From Akkermansia muciniphila (lineage in GTDB: Bacteria > Verrucomicrobiota > Verrucomicrobiia > Opitutales > UBA953), in NCBI GenBank assembly GCA_943331445.1, contig CALQLO010000004.1:62001-126000 (forward strand): a DNA stretch of 64,000 nt, in the 5' to 3' direction. Positions 8,264 through 17,013 of the stretch are shown piece by piece. The position numbers and the translations under genes are program-made. The notes beneath the pieces were generated by a model. The model saw only the letters and a list, made by a program, of their open reading frames with translations. It searched no databases and was not told where the DNA came from. Numbering within the stretch: position 1 is the first letter of the stretch; each line of letters opens with the position of its first letter.

Positions 8264-10795
8264 TCAGAGTCGCACGCGCATCGTCCCGCGCGTGACGCCG
8301 AGCTGATTGAGGACCTTGAGGTCGTTCCAAAGGACCGTCGCATCGAGGTCGCCCTTGAGTAGCGCTTGATATTTTTCAAGGGTACGCGTCACGGTACTCG
8401 CATCCTCGTCGACGAATTCCACCCGGAACCGTCGGACCCCCAAGGAGAGGAGCTGAGTGACGTATTCCGCCCCGGTCTGGGCGCGTGAATTGAAGAGCGT
8501 GTTACGACAACCCGCATCGGCCTTGAGAATATGCTCAGCCCCAACCCGGTCGCGGAGCTTGACGCGATGCTTCTCACAGGGCCGACCACAATCCCGGTAA
8601 TCCTTACCCTTCGAGAGGAAGGCGCAGAATACGCAGTGCTCCATATGGAACATCGGCATGTGCTGGTGAATGGTCACCTCGAACCACTCTGGCGGCGCCG
8701 AACCGAAGAGCGCCGCGATCTGATCGGAGTTAAGATCGTAGGAGGCCGTGAGCCCTTCCAAGCGCTGGTGCTGCATCAGCCACTCAGCCGTGAGACCATT
8801 GGCGACATTGAGGGAGAAATCCCCGCGGAGGCGCTGGCCAGCGAAGGCCCGGAAGTCCTCATGATTGCGCACCAGATAACCATCGGCCTGACAGGAAAGA
8901 ACGATTTCACTGATGCGTTCCTCGCCCTGCTTATGAATACGTGGGCCCATCGCCCAGAACTCGAGTTTGCGGCCCGTCTGCTGTTCGAATTCGCGGACGC
9001 GAGCCACGGCAGCGCGGAATTTCTTCGGGTCTTCGAATTCGGCGTAAATCACGCGGGCGCCCCAGGCGAGCGCCGGCTCGAGCTGTTCGGGTTCACGGAT
9101 TACCGTGATAATCTCGGGGGCGCAATCGCGGCCAGAAGGCGCGGTGGCCACGACCTTGGTCGATGCTTCATCATAAGGCAGTAAAGCCCAGCCCGGCGGC
9201 ATGCTACGCAGTTCGGTGAGTCGATCGGAGAGTTCTCGTCGGAGGCGATTCAGCTCGCTCATCGGCACAATCAAGGGCCCGTCGAAATCCGCCGTGAGGT
9301 CGCCGATTTCATAACCGGTGTCACCGAGACGGCCAAGTTGCTCGCGCAGCAACTGTACTTCCAAAGGACGCTTCTCAGCGAGGGCACAGGGCATCGTGGA
9401 ATCGGCGGCCACGACATGCCCTTCGCCGTCATTGAATTCGACCCGGAGCGGCTGAGCCTGACGACCGATGACCCGGACATTAACCGCACGGCGATAGTTG
9501 GGCTTCTCCCGATCCCAGGAATCATGCAGCCGCTTGTCCAGCTCTTGATCCTTCGTCTTCCAAAGAATCGCCCCGGGCGCGACCAGCGACCAATCGACAT
9601 CTTCGCGGCCAAAGCGCACGAAAGTTAGCCCCGCCCGGGCAGGCTCGAGTCCGTGGACAAAGCCACCCTGCTCGCGTTCGGCTGGCTTGCCTTGGTCAAA
9701 GACCACGCCATCGCCCGGCTTGAGCGGCCCTTCGAGGCGCATCGTCACCCCATTCGTGCCGACATCGATGACCTTGCCCAGAAAAGCTCCACGCTTCTTA
9801 CCGAAGCGGGCGTGCACAAGCTGCTGGTTATCAATCCCGCGAAGCCAACCCGGATGGAGGCCACGGGAGAAAGTCATCTGCATCGCATAGTCCTCTTCCT
9901 GACGGACCTTACAGGCGGCGGCGTCGGCATCGGCACCCTTGGTCAAAGCCTCCCAGGCAACATCCACGGAACGGCGATAGGCCTTGGTGATGGCGGCCAC
10001 ATATTCAGGCGACTTCAGTCGCCCTTCGATCTTGAGCGAACGGATTCCCGCCCGGATTAGGTCGGGCACAACCTCGATGCCGGCGAGATCCTGTGGCGAG
10101 AGCAGGTAGGCGCGGTCACCCAGATTCTGAACCACGCCATCCACCACGAGTTCATAGGGCAGACGACAAGCCTGCGCGCATTCGCCGCGATTCGCCGAGC
10201 GACCCCCTAAGGATTCACTCGTTAAACACTGACCCGAATAAGCAACGCAGAGAGCGCCGTGCACAAAAACTTCCAGGTCAAGGGGCGCGCCCTTCGTCGC
10301 CTGCTCAGCCTGCAGCTTCTGCATCTCGGGTAGGGAAACTTCGCGCCCCAACACCGCCAGGGAGGCGCCAAGGTCACGGGCGTAATCAACGCCGGCGGCG
10401 CTCGTCACCGTCATCTGCGTGGAGGCGTGGATCGGGAAGTCTGGGGAGATCCGGCGAATGAGGCGGCAGATACCCGGATCCTGGACAATCGCAGCATCGA
10501 CGCCAGCTGCCACAATCGAGCGGAGGGTGCGGGCCGCCTCGGCGAGTTCATCTGGGAAAATGAGCGTGTTGAAGGTCACGTACCCCTTTACGCCACGGGC
10601 GTGGAGGTAGGCCATGAGTTTGGGTAAATCGGCCTCCTCGAAGTTCGTGGCCCGCACCCGGGCATTGAAACGGCCCACCCCAAAGAAGATTGCATCGGCC
10701 CCGTTCTCCACGGCCGCCCGGGCGCAATCCCACTCCCCCGCAGGGGCGAGCACCTCGGGTTTACGCAGAGTCGGATGAAGGGCGGTGGCTGACAC
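8264..10795 (-). CDS. Peptidase U32 family protein with DUF3656 (RlhA-like)
   Basis: An 843-residue member of the U32 family, whose studied members are tRNA/rRNA or ubiquinone hydroxylases needing an Fe-S cluster rather than proteases. The N-terminal barrel begins PEVLAPAGEWDCARAAVENG, and the family cysteine signature is present in VAYSGQCLTSES followed by NRGECAQACRLPY. A central DUF3656-type region follows, then a second TIM-barrel-like half with CVFCAFLS and CGRPCEKHR near the C-terminus. E. coli RlhA, which hydroxylates 23S rRNA C2501, has a similar layout but is shorter (about 650). The start is unsure: GTG 10795 places the core close to the N-terminus; a TTG at 10837 is also open. Its stop abuts the recD2 stop. 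Confidence 0.85.
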   Translation of the reverse strand: MSATALHPTLRKPEVLAPAGEWDCARAAVENGADAIFFGVGRFNARVRATNFEEADLPKLMAYLHARGVKGYVTFNTLIFPDELAEAARTLRSIVAAGVDAAIVQDPGICRLIRRISPDFPIHASTQMTVTSAAGVDYARDLGASLAVLGREVSLPEMQKLQAEQATKGAPLDLEVFVHGALCVAYSGQCLTSESLGGRSANRGECAQACRLPYELVVDGVVQNLGDRAYLLSPQDLAGIEVVPDLIRAGIRSLKIEGRLKSPEYVAAITKAYRRSVDVAWEALTKGADADAAACKVRQEEDYAMQMTFSRGLHPGWLRGIDNQQLVHARFGKKRGAFLGKVIDVGTNGVTMRLEGPLKPGDGVVFDQGKPAEREQGGFVHGLEPARAGLTFVRFGREDVDWSLVAPGAILWKTKDQELDKRLHDSWDREKPNYRRAVNVRVIGRQAQPLRVEFNDGEGHVVAADSTMPCALAEKRPLEVQLLREQLGRLGDTGYEIGDLTADFDGPLIVPMSELNRLRRELSDRLTELRSMPPGWALLPYDEASTKVVATAPSGRDCAPEIITVIREPEQLEPALAWGARVIYAEFEDPKKFRAAVARVREFEQQTGRKLEFWAMGPRIHKQGEERISEIVLSCQADGYLVRNHEDFRAFAGQRLRGDFSLNVANGLTAEWLMQHQRLEGLTASYDLNSDQIAALFGSAPPEWFEVTIHQHMPMFHMEHCVFCAFLSKGKDYRDCGRPCEKHRVKLRDRVGAEHILKADAGCRNTLFNSRAQTGAEYVTQLLSLGVRRFRVEFVDEDASTVTRTLEKYQALLKGDLDATVLWNDLKVLNQLGVTRGTMRVRL

Positions 10796-10908
10796 GACGA
10801 TAGCAAGGCACAGACGCCCCTTCCCTGCAAAGAACAATCAGTCTGGGCGACCCAGGTGGCCGCTTCCAGGATTGCCCCGAGGGGCCGGCCGACCCATGCT
10901 GGAAACCT

Positions 10909-11283
10909 ATGGCTGATAAGCTCGAAGAAATCTTCCGCATGCAACAAGCGCTCAACCAGCGCATCGGCGTGGAAACCGCCGGTATGTCCGAAGAGGAAAA
11001 GATTAAATGGGTCCTCAACTACCTCCGCGCTATGCAGCAGGAGATGGCCGAGTTGACGGATTCCGTACCCTGGAAGTGGTGGGCCAAGTACCAGAAGTTC
11101 GACGAGCAAAACGCCCGCGTCGAGGTCATCGACCTCTTCCACTTCCTCATCTCCATCGCCCAAGTGCTGGGGATGTCCTCCGAAGACGTCTATCAGGCCT
11201 ACCTCAAAAAGAACGCCGTGAACCACCAGCGCCAGGATTCAGGCTACGTGAAGAAAGACGAAAACGACTCCCGCCATATCTAA
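10909..11283 (+). CDS. All-alpha dimeric dUTPase-family (MazG-like) pyrophosphatase
   Basis: A 124-residue protein matching the dimeric dUTPase (dUTPase_2) branch of all-alpha NTP pyrophosphatases. These hydrolyse dUTP/dUDP to dUMP, keeping uracil out of DNA. The two metal-binding helices are visible: E45 and E48 in MQQEMAEL with the following PWKWW, and E72/D75 in VEVIDLFHFLIS. The end of the protein (KKNAVNHQRQDSGY) is also typical. It is shorter than trypanosomatid dUTPases and resembles the bacterial and phage forms. It is divergent from the U32 gene and 6 bp upstream of the pseudopilin gene, with which it may share a transcript by position only. Confidence 0.88.
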   Translation: MADKLEEIFRMQQALNQRIGVETAGMSEEEKIKWVLNYLRAMQQEMAELTDSVPWKWWAKYQKFDEQNARVEVIDLFHFLISIAQVLGMSSEDVYQAYLKKNAVNHQRQDSGYVKKDENDSRHI

Positions 11284-11289
11284 ACCGCC

Positions 11290-12069
11290 ATGCGTCGCCC
11301 TTCCCGCCGTTCTGGCTTCACCCTCGTCGAGCTTCTGACGGTGATCGCCGTCATCATGATTCTCTCGATGGCCACCTTCAGTATGTTCCGGGCCGCTTCT
11401 AACTCCAATCGCAAAGCCCGCAGCAAGGGCGACATCCAGGCCATCGCCATGGCGTGCGAGAACTACAAGAAGAACTACGGCGATTACCCCTGCCGCGCCT
11501 TCACGGGCACTGAGGACACTTACCGCAAAGACCTTTTTGACCAGCTGGCTGGCCGGCGCCTCATCAAGTCTTTCGCCCTCGTCAGCGGCACCGCCATCGA
11601 ATTGGTCGCCTACGATGACTCCCGCCTGCCGGGAAGTAGCCGCAAGATGAAAAGCTTCGTATCCTTTGGCGAAATCAAGACCAACGACGACAGCAACTTC
11701 GGCAAAGAAGACTGGAAAGGTGGCTCACCCGCCACCTTTGAGTTCCGCGATGCGTGGGGAAACCCCTATGACTATCGCTACCGCGTCCTGAACGCCCCAG
11801 GCCTGCCCACGCAGAACACGGCCACCGGCGCCTACATTGTGCCTTTCGCCGACTGGAAATCACCGAACTTCCTCGTCGTCTCCTGCGGGGCCAATTTCGT
11901 GGATAAAGGTGATGGCATCATGCCCGACCCGAACGAGTACTGGGATGACATCACCCTAACTGGCGGCGCGAAAATGATTAAGAACGGCCTGATCCCGAAC
12001 ACTTACTTTGACGACCTTTCCGCCACCGGGCCCTTCCGCGCCGATAACGTCGTCAATTGGCAGAATTAA
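11290..12069 (+). CDS. Type II secretion / type IV pilin-like pseudopilin
   Basis: A 259-residue protein with a class III prepilin leader: short basic MRRPSRRSG, then FTLVELLTVIAVIMILS. Cleavage by prepilin peptidase is expected after G9, leaving F10 as the first residue and E14 as the conserved Glu5. After the hydrophobic helix the mature domain resembles GspG-like pseudopilins (SKGDIQAIAMACENYKKNYG). It should sit in the inner membrane and assemble into a short periplasmic pseudopilus. No other T2SS gene is adjacent, which fits the many scattered orphan pseudopilins of Verrucomicrobia and Planctomycetes. It converges on the PAP2 gene, overlapping its stop by 4 bp. Confidence 0.88.
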   Translation: MRRPSRRSGFTLVELLTVIAVIMILSMATFSMFRAASNSNRKARSKGDIQAIAMACENYKKNYGDYPCRAFTGTEDTYRKDLFDQLAGRRLIKSFALVSGTAIELVAYDDSRLPGSSRKMKSFVSFGEIKTNDDSNFGKEDWKGGSPATFEFRDAWGNPYDYRYRVLNAPGLPTQNTATGAYIVPFADWKSPNFLVVSCGANFVDKGDGIMPDPNEYWDDITLTGGAKMIKNGLIPNTYFDDLSATGPFRADNVVNWQN

Positions 12070-12755
12070 GCCCCGCGCATCTCGCGCGGCTTAATCAGGC
12101 GGGCGAGCCCCGCGCAGATGAGCCAGGCTAGGGTGGCCGTCGCCAGCGTGTGCGAAAGGAAATGTTCGCCGCGGGCCACTTGGTACAGCCCCATGCCGAA
12201 GCCAAAGACCAACCCTAAGCCCAAACCCCAGTATCGGCGGGCGACCGGGAGATACCAATAGAGACACAGCAAGGCAAAGCCCCCGCTCGCATGGCCCGCG
12301 GGAAATGCATGGCTGGGGTAGCCAGCGGGCTTGGCCTGAAATAGCAGCAGATGCTCCCACCCCCCGCCGTACATCTTCAGGTCGAGGGGCGTGGCCATAT
12401 GGGTGATGGCACGCAGCTGGGTGCAAACGACCGATACCAACGCGAGGCAGGCCAACGCATACCAAGGCTGACGACTGTCAACGCCGAGGCGCAGGCAATT
12501 ACCTGCCACGATCAATGAAGCTACCGCGTAAAGGATGATCACGAGTTTCGGGCCGTCATACGCCAGGATACGTCCCAGGGGATGGTCATGCGGAATCAAC
12601 CAGGTGTGGCCGTCCCAAAACAAAGACTGAAACCAAAGATCTACCCGCTCCCCGCCCGTACCGGGAAAGCCAAAAAAGCATACCACGGCGGCGACCGCGG
12701 CCATCGGCCAGAAGAGCGAGGGCTCCTTAGCGGACTGGATTGGCGAGGCCGCCAT
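12066..12755 (-). CDS. PAP2-superfamily membrane phosphatase
   Basis: A 229-residue integral membrane phosphatase. The PAP2 catalytic motifs are present: FPAGHASGGFAL at 151-162 with H155, and the downstream RGEHFLSHTL at 195-204 with R195 and H202. The preceding THMATPLDLKMYGG segment resembles the lipid-A/LpxE-type PAP2 subgroup rather than soluble acid phosphatases. Five or six hydrophobic segments are visible. It probably removes phosphate from a lipid (undecaprenyl pyrophosphate, lipid A or a phosphatidate). The ATG at 12755 overlaps the end of the LTA-synthase-like gene by 29 bp, so the two are translationally coupled; in-frame ATGs at 12770 and 12815 are alternatives. The link suggests a shared envelope-lipid substrate. 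Confidence 0.85.
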   Translation of the reverse strand: MAASPIQSAKEPSLFWPMAAVAAVVCFFGFPGTGGERVDLWFQSLFWDGHTWLIPHDHPLGRILAYDGPKLVIILYAVASLIVAGNCLRLGVDSRQPWYALACLALVSVVCTQLRAITHMATPLDLKMYGGGWEHLLLFQAKPAGYPSHAFPAGHASGGFALLCLYWYLPVARRYWGLGLGLVFGFGMGLYQVARGEHFLSHTLATATLAWLICAGLARLIKPREMRGA

Positions 12756-14934
12756 GATTGAAGAGCTCATCGGCTCCTTGATAGTGGAGAATCGCCTCAT
12801 CGGTCGCGGCGGCATCAGGGGTAACCAACGGGGTCAACGCTCCCGTTGCGAGGTCGGCGCGATATTGGGCCGCCTGGCGCACCGGCTTAAGGACGGTCAG
12901 CAGGCCATCCTCATGCAGCACGGCGACCTTCTGATAGTTACTGATGAAGGCACGCGGACGATAGCCCGGGCGAAGCACATCGGCGCCGATGAAGCGGGAC
13001 AGGTAGGAGACGTTAAGTAGGCCAAGGACGGTCGGGGCTGTATCGATCTGGCTCATCATCGGATTGACCACGCGGGCCGGAATATTCCCGGGCGACCAGA
13101 TGAATAGCGGGATCTCATACTTGCGGATTTCCAGCTCACGCTTGCCAGCCACCGAAGCACAGTGATCGGCGACAATCACGAAGACCGTATCTTTAAACCA
13201 AGGCTTCGTCTGGGCCTCTTTCAGAAAAGCCCCGATGGCAAAATCGGTGTAGGCCACGCCGCCATCACGACCGATGAGCTTATCATCGATGCGACCGGAT
13301 GGCCAAGTATACGGACGATGATTCGAAGTGGTCATCACGAAGTGATGAAAGGGCTTACCCGCGGTGAAGGATTTATCCGCAGCCTCGAGCGACCAACGGA
13401 ACGCATCTTCGTCGCAGGCCCCCCAGGCGTTGCCAAAAGTCGGCTTCTTCCCGTCCTGCTCCTGACGGGGCAAATCGATTAGCTTATAGCCGTTGGCTCC
13501 GAAGAAATAGTTCATGTTATCGAAGAAGCCATCCCCGCCGTAAATGAAAGCCGTGTCGTAGCCTTGTGCCTTCAGCACGGAGCCAAGGGTGGTCAAGTTC
13601 TCACAACCCGCTCGCCGAAGGACCGACTGACCAGGAATCGGAGGAATCGAAAGCGTCAATCCTTCCATGCCGCGCACCGTCCGGGTGCCACTCGCGTAGC
13701 AGTGACGGAACCAGAGGGATTCGTGGGCGATGCGATCAAGATTAGGCGAGAGATTCTTGCCCTTATATTCAGGTGCGCCGTAACAGCCCAAGAACTCGGC
13801 ACTGAGACTCTCGACTGTGATTTGAATGACGTTGAATCGGCGGGGTGGCACCGGGGCGGCGATTCGCCGGGTGATGTCATTCTGATCGGTCGTCACCGCC
13901 TCGCCACCCTGAGCCAGCAAGACTTTGCGCAGCTGGGCCACCGCATCCGGGCGCGAAGGGTAGAATCTTTTCCACTCGAGCTGATTTGCCCAGAAGGCCG
14001 CCAGGAAGGCATACTCCCCATTCTTCGCTAACTCGGTATCGTAACTATTAATCCAGCCAGGTTGCGGGTCACCCATGTGCCGAAGGCCCGCCACGATGCG
14101 CTCATCCGCACCAGCGTGTGCCTGATCCGCCAGCCTCAGGTCCCGCTGACCCAAAAAGAACGCATAAGTGAGAGCCGCCACTAGCGGGGCAAAGAAACAT
14201 GCCGATGATCGCCAGTGAGGCGAGACATCAGCCACTGCGCCCTCCTCCCAGCGGTGCACCAAACCCAAGCGCCGCCAGAGCAAGAAGAGCCCCCCCGCCA
14301 GCGCGAGCACGATAGTCATGATCAACGGGAGGTTGTAGGACTCCTTGATATTCTTCACGACCTCTTGGGTGTAGACCAAGTAGTCGACCGCGATGAAGTT
14401 GAAGCGGACGCCAAACTCCTCCCAGAAGAGGATCTCGGCTATTTTCCAAAATGAGAAAAGGAAGGCGCCGAAGATCCAAGCAGGCACCAACGCCCATCGG
14501 CGCCAGAATGGAGTGGAAACCGGGATTCCGTTTCCAATTTTTACCACCCGACCCAAAGCCGGGAAAAGCTCGAAGAGGAAAGCCAAGCTTAGTCCAAAAA
14601 GGGCCAAGACAAGGTAAACAGTGACTCCCAATTTACATAAGATGGAGACCAGGACGGGGCCCAAAACAAAGCACCATGATCTATAGGTTATGCCGCCAAG
14701 CAAAGTTATGCCTGCAATCGGCAAGGTGAGAAACCAAGCCATCAGCAGATCGAAGCAAAACCCGACAACCAAAGCACCTAAAGTGGAAACTCCCCAAGAC
14801 ACCCCCGCAGCCGATGCGACCAGCAGCCCCAGGCGAAGCAAGGAACCCAGAATCACGTAACTTGTGGCGAGCAGCAACGTGCCTCCCTGCCGCGAACCCA
14901 GGATCCTTGAAAACAGATTCTTCACGGAGGCCAT
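12727..14934 (-). CDS. LTA-synthase-family phosphoglycerol/phosphoethanolamine transferase
   Basis: A 735-residue sulfatase-superfamily membrane enzyme. Residues 1-260 carry about five membrane helices, then a linker, then an alkaline-phosphatase-like catalytic domain from about 366. Metal and nucleophile residues can be placed: E375 in QITVESLSAEFLG, T417 in ASGTRTVRGMEG, and D/H in VIVADHCASVAG near the end of the domain. In Gram-positives LtaS moves glycerol-phosphate from phosphatidylglycerol; Gram-negative homologues modify periplasmic glucans or LPS. The cell here has LptD, so the acceptor is more likely LPS or glucan than teichoic acid. It overlaps the PAP2 gene downstream and lies just after rpmH-rnpA-yidD, where yidC would be expected. 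Confidence 0.88.
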   Translation of the reverse strand: MASVKNLFSRILGSRQGGTLLLATSYVILGSLLRLGLLVASAAGVSWGVSTLGALVVGFCFDLLMAWFLTLPIAGITLLGGITYRSWCFVLGPVLVSILCKLGVTVYLVLALFGLSLAFLFELFPALGRVVKIGNGIPVSTPFWRRWALVPAWIFGAFLFSFWKIAEILFWEEFGVRFNFIAVDYLVYTQEVVKNIKESYNLPLIMTIVLALAGGLFLLWRRLGLVHRWEEGAVADVSPHWRSSACFFAPLVAALTYAFFLGQRDLRLADQAHAGADERIVAGLRHMGDPQPGWINSYDTELAKNGEYAFLAAFWANQLEWKRFYPSRPDAVAQLRKVLLAQGGEAVTTDQNDITRRIAAPVPPRRFNVIQITVESLSAEFLGCYGAPEYKGKNLSPNLDRIAHESLWFRHCYASGTRTVRGMEGLTLSIPPIPGQSVLRRAGCENLTTLGSVLKAQGYDTAFIYGGDGFFDNMNYFFGANGYKLIDLPRQEQDGKKPTFGNAWGACDEDAFRWSLEAADKSFTAGKPFHHFVMTTSNHRPYTWPSGRIDDKLIGRDGGVAYTDFAIGAFLKEAQTKPWFKDTVFVIVADHCASVAGKRELEIRKYEIPLFIWSPGNIPARVVNPMMSQIDTAPTVLGLLNVSYLSRFIGADVLRPGYRPRAFISNYQKVAVLHEDGLLTVLKPVRQAAQYRADLATGALTPLVTPDAAATDEAILHYQGADELFNHGGLANPVR

Positions 14935-14940
14935 TACCCG

Positions 14941-14960
14941 AAAAAGCCCGCCGGAGGGCG
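14941..14960 (-). terminator. Weak candidate terminator after yidD
   Basis: Read on the minus strand, a short GC hairpin (GCCC, six-base loop, GGGC) is followed directly by five T residues. It lies about 35 bp past the yidD stop and just before the start of the LTA-synthase-like gene. The stem is only four pairs, so this is a weak call. Confidence 0.35.
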
Positions 14961-14993
14961 AGTTAATTTATCCCCGGAACAAGGCCTTGGAAT

Positions 14994-15245
14994 TCACTTC
15001 GTCGGCACCTCATCGACACCGGAGCCACCCCAAGGATGGCAGCGGCAGATCCGCCGAAAGCCCAGCCAGCCACCGCGGAGCAAACCAAACCGCGTCAAGG
15101 CGGTGGCCGCGTAGCACGAACAGGTAGGATGGAAACGACAGCCCGTCCCGGGAATCGCATGCAGGGGGCGTGAAAGGAATCGTTGGTAGAAATGAATCAG
15201 CCAAAGCGCTGGGCGGGCAAACCAGGATGGCCGCGGCTCACTCAT
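14994..15245 (-). CDS. yidD: Membrane protein insertion efficiency factor YidD
   Basis: An 83-residue YidD protein, a small peripheral membrane factor that helps YidC-dependent insertion. The family core is intact: [20 protein letters not shown], then [20 protein letters not shown] and [17 protein letters not shown], with the conserved cysteines. An N-terminal amphipathic helix ([12 protein letters not shown]) precedes it. The start at 15245 (MSEPRPSW) overlaps the rnpA end by 4 bp, the usual coupling; a longer open frame to 15356 has no family support. Gene order rpmH-rnpA-yidD is the near-universal bacterial arrangement, though yidC does not follow here. Confidence 0.93.
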   Translation of the reverse strand: MSEPRPSWFARPALWLIHFYQRFLSRPLHAIPGTGCRFHPTCSCYAATALTRFGLLRGGWLGFRRICRCHPWGGSGVDEVPTK

Positions 15246-15598
15246 GCCTGGGCGGCGGCCGCCACCACCTTGGCGGCGGATAGGGCGAACACCTTGCGCA
15301 ATTCGGCCAGTGAACGGCGCAGCATGCCGGAGCGAATAACTAATACGACCTCCCAACCCGCCGGGAACGCCGTGGCGTCCGTGCGGAAAAGCTCCCGGGC
15401 CAGACGCTTGGCCCGATTACGATCGACGGCCAAAGGGAGCGATTTCTTGGCAGCGATAACCGCAAACCGCGAGGGACCCTTCGCCTCGCTCGGGCGGAAA
15501 TTCAAAAGAAAAGGCCCGCAATCAAGTCGCGAGCCTTCTTGGCGGAGGCGGTTGAAATCGGCCGAGGCGCGAATTCGACGCTCCCGCGGGAGACGCAT
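15242..15598 (-). CDS. rnpA: Ribonuclease P protein component
   Basis: A 118-residue basic protein that binds RNase P RNA and helps remove the 5' leader of pre-tRNA. The signature RNR motif lies at residues 60-62 in [15 protein letters not shown], preceded by the strand [15 protein letters not shown], both typical. The N-terminal [18 protein letters not shown] segment matches the family's aromatic tRNA-leader-binding face. Its ATG is 5 bp after the rpmH stop and its stop overlaps the yidD start, placing it in the middle of a three-gene operon. Confidence 0.95.
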   Translation of the reverse strand: MRLPRERRIRASADFNRLRQEGSRLDCGPFLLNFRPSEAKGPSRFAVIAAKKSLPLAVDRNRAKRLARELFRTDATAFPAGWEVVLVIRSGMLRRSLAELRKVFALSAAKVVAAAAQA

Positions 15599-15603
15599 GG
15601 GAA

Positions 15604-15741
15604 TTAGGAGTTTCCGAGGCGCTTACGACCAACGCTACGGCGATTGGCCAGCACCTTGCGGCCGCCGGGGGTCTTGGAACGGGCGCGGAAACCGCACTTG
15701 CGGGCGCGGCTGATCTTGGACGGACGGTAGGTGGGATGCAT
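15604..15741 (-). CDS. rpmH: 50S ribosomal protein L34
   Basis: A 45-residue, very basic protein with the L34 layout: [20 protein letters not shown] followed by [21 protein letters not shown]34 buries into 23S rRNA of the large ribosomal subunit. The N-terminus is MHPTYRPS rather than the more common MKRTYQPS. It is the first gene of the rpmH-rnpA-yidD operon; dnaA is not divergent from it here, so this locus does not by itself mark the replication origin. Confidence 0.96.
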   Translation of the reverse strand: MHPTYRPSKISRARKCGFRARSKTPGGRKVLANRRSVGRKRLGNS

Positions 15742-15756
15742 GGCTTTAAAGGGGAC

Positions 15757-15785
15757 AGCCAAGAGAGCCCCGCCGAGGGTGTCAA
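15757..15785 (-). promoter_or_regulatory. Candidate promoter of the rpmH operon
   Basis: On the minus strand a perfect sigma-70-type -35 box TTGACA (15785-15780) is followed after 17 bp by TTGGCT (15762-15757), a poor -10. It is 16 bp upstream of the rpmH ATG. The -35 box and spacing are good, the -10 is weak, so the call is tentative. Confidence 0.3.
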
Positions 15786-15836
15786 GCCCCACGCTTCCCG
15801 GCTTGGCAGGACCCGTTAACGCAGGGAGAATAAGGA

Positions 15837-16697
15837 ATGAGCCCCGAAAAAGGCAAACTTAGGCCCACCCCCGCCCGGGCCTACCAAAACCAGGAGTTCA
15901 TGCTCAGCCCTCAGGCCCGCACCCTTCGGGTGATGTCCGAGATGATGGAGCCCCACTTACGCTTCAAGAAATACGGTGTTCGCAACACGGTCGTGATGTT
16001 TGGATCAGCCCGGACCCTGCCGCCAGACGTCGCCCGCAAGCAACTCGAGGAAGCCAAAGTCTTGGCGAAAGCCGGGCAGTGCGACGACTCCGAGTGCGCC
16101 CTGCGCCTGCGGGTGGCCGAAATCAATTTGCGCAGCTCCGCCTACTACGAAGCCTGCCGAGCCCTATCCTTTGAGATGACGAAGTGGTCGCTCTCCCTCC
16201 CTGAATGGCAACGGTTCCTGGTCTGCTCCGGCGGTGGCCCGGGCATCATGGAAGCGGCGAACCTCGGCGCCCACCAAGCAGGCGGACGCTCTATCGGCCT
16301 CGGCATCGCCCTGCCCTTCGAGCAAGAACACAACCCGTACATCACCCCCGAGCTCGATCTCGAGTTTCACTACTTCTTCGTCCGCAAATATTGGTTCCTC
16401 TACCTCGCCAAGGCTCTCGTCGCCTTCCCGGGTGGCTTCGGCACGTTCGATGAACTCTTCGAGATGCTCACACTCATCCAGACCGGCAAGACCAAGAAGC
16501 ACTTCCCGGTGTTACTGTTCGGCTCCGCCTTCTGGAAGAACGCCGTCAACTTCGAGACTTTCCACGAGTGGGGCATGGTCTCGCCCGCCGATCGCGATCT
16601 GTATATCCACGTCGACTCGGTGGAGGAAGCCCGCGATCACCTGATTAATATCATTACCGAACGGTACCTGAAACCCGACGGCGAGACGAATGACTGA
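15837..16697 (+). CDS. LOG-family nucleotide-sugar-cleaving protein
   Basis: A 286-residue member of the LOG (Lonely Guy, 'possible lysine decarboxylase') family, Rossmann-fold enzymes that split the ribose-5-phosphate bond of (cytokinin) nucleotide monophosphates. Both signatures are present: [13 protein letters not shown] at 132-144 and [12 protein letters not shown] at 198-209. The first 115 residues form a helical extension not found in small LOG proteins, as in the longer TIGR00730-like bacterial group. It heads a tight cluster: cutA starts 8 bp before this gene ends. The real substrate in this organism is unknown; no lysine decarboxylase activity is expected. Confidence 0.9.
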   Translation: MSPEKGKLRPTPARAYQNQEFMLSPQARTLRVMSEMMEPHLRFKKYGVRNTVVMFGSARTLPPDVARKQLEEAKVLAKAGQCDDSECALRLRVAEINLRSSAYYEACRALSFEMTKWSLSLPEWQRFLVCSGGGPGIMEAANLGAHQAGGRSIGLGIALPFEQEHNPYITPELDLEFHYFFVRKYWFLYLAKALVAFPGGFGTFDELFEMLTLIQTGKTKKHFPVLLFGSAFWKNAVNFETFHEWGMVSPADRDLYIHVDSVEEARDHLINIITERYLKPDGETND

Positions 16698-17007
16698 AGC
16701 CATCGGGATTGCCTGGACTACCCTGCCCTCCCGGGAGGAAGCCGATCGCCTCGCCGCTGCTTCCGTGGCGGCCGGCTTGGCTGCATGCGCTCAAGTCGAT
16801 GGGCCAATCCGCTCGCATTACACCTGGGAAGGCAAGGTCGAGAGTGAAGAGGAATTCCGCGTGACCTTCAAGTTCTCCGCCCGCAAGACGCAGGACCTGG
16901 AAGCATGGGTACACGCCCATCATCCCTACGACCTGCCGCAATGGCTGGCCATCGAGGCAGACCATGCCTCGCCCGCCTACCGAGCTTGGATTCTCGGCGT
17001 CCGCTAA
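16690..17007 (+). CDS. cutA: Divalent-cation tolerance protein CutA
   Basis: A 105-residue CutA1 protein. It matches the family across its whole length: WTTLPSREEADRLAAASVAA, LAACAQV, RSHYTWEGKVESEEEFRVTF, and the C-terminal HPYDLPQWLAIEA. CutA forms very stable ferredoxin-like trimers and was linked to copper and other divalent-metal tolerance; its exact function is still debated. The start overlaps the LOG gene by 8 bp and the CPBP gene begins 6 bp downstream, so the three are likely cotranscribed. Confidence 0.94.
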   Translation: MTEAIGIAWTTLPSREEADRLAAASVAAGLAACAQVDGPIRSHYTWEGKVESEEEFRVTFKFSARKTQDLEAWVHAHHPYDLPQWLAIEADHASPAYRAWILGVR

Positions 17008-17013
17008 ATCCTC

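Noticed and set aside
15604-15836. Replication origin next to rpmH
   Set aside because: The rpmH operon often lies beside dnaA and oriC, but no dnaA gene and no cluster of DnaA-box-like repeats is seen; a LOG-family gene is the divergent neighbour.
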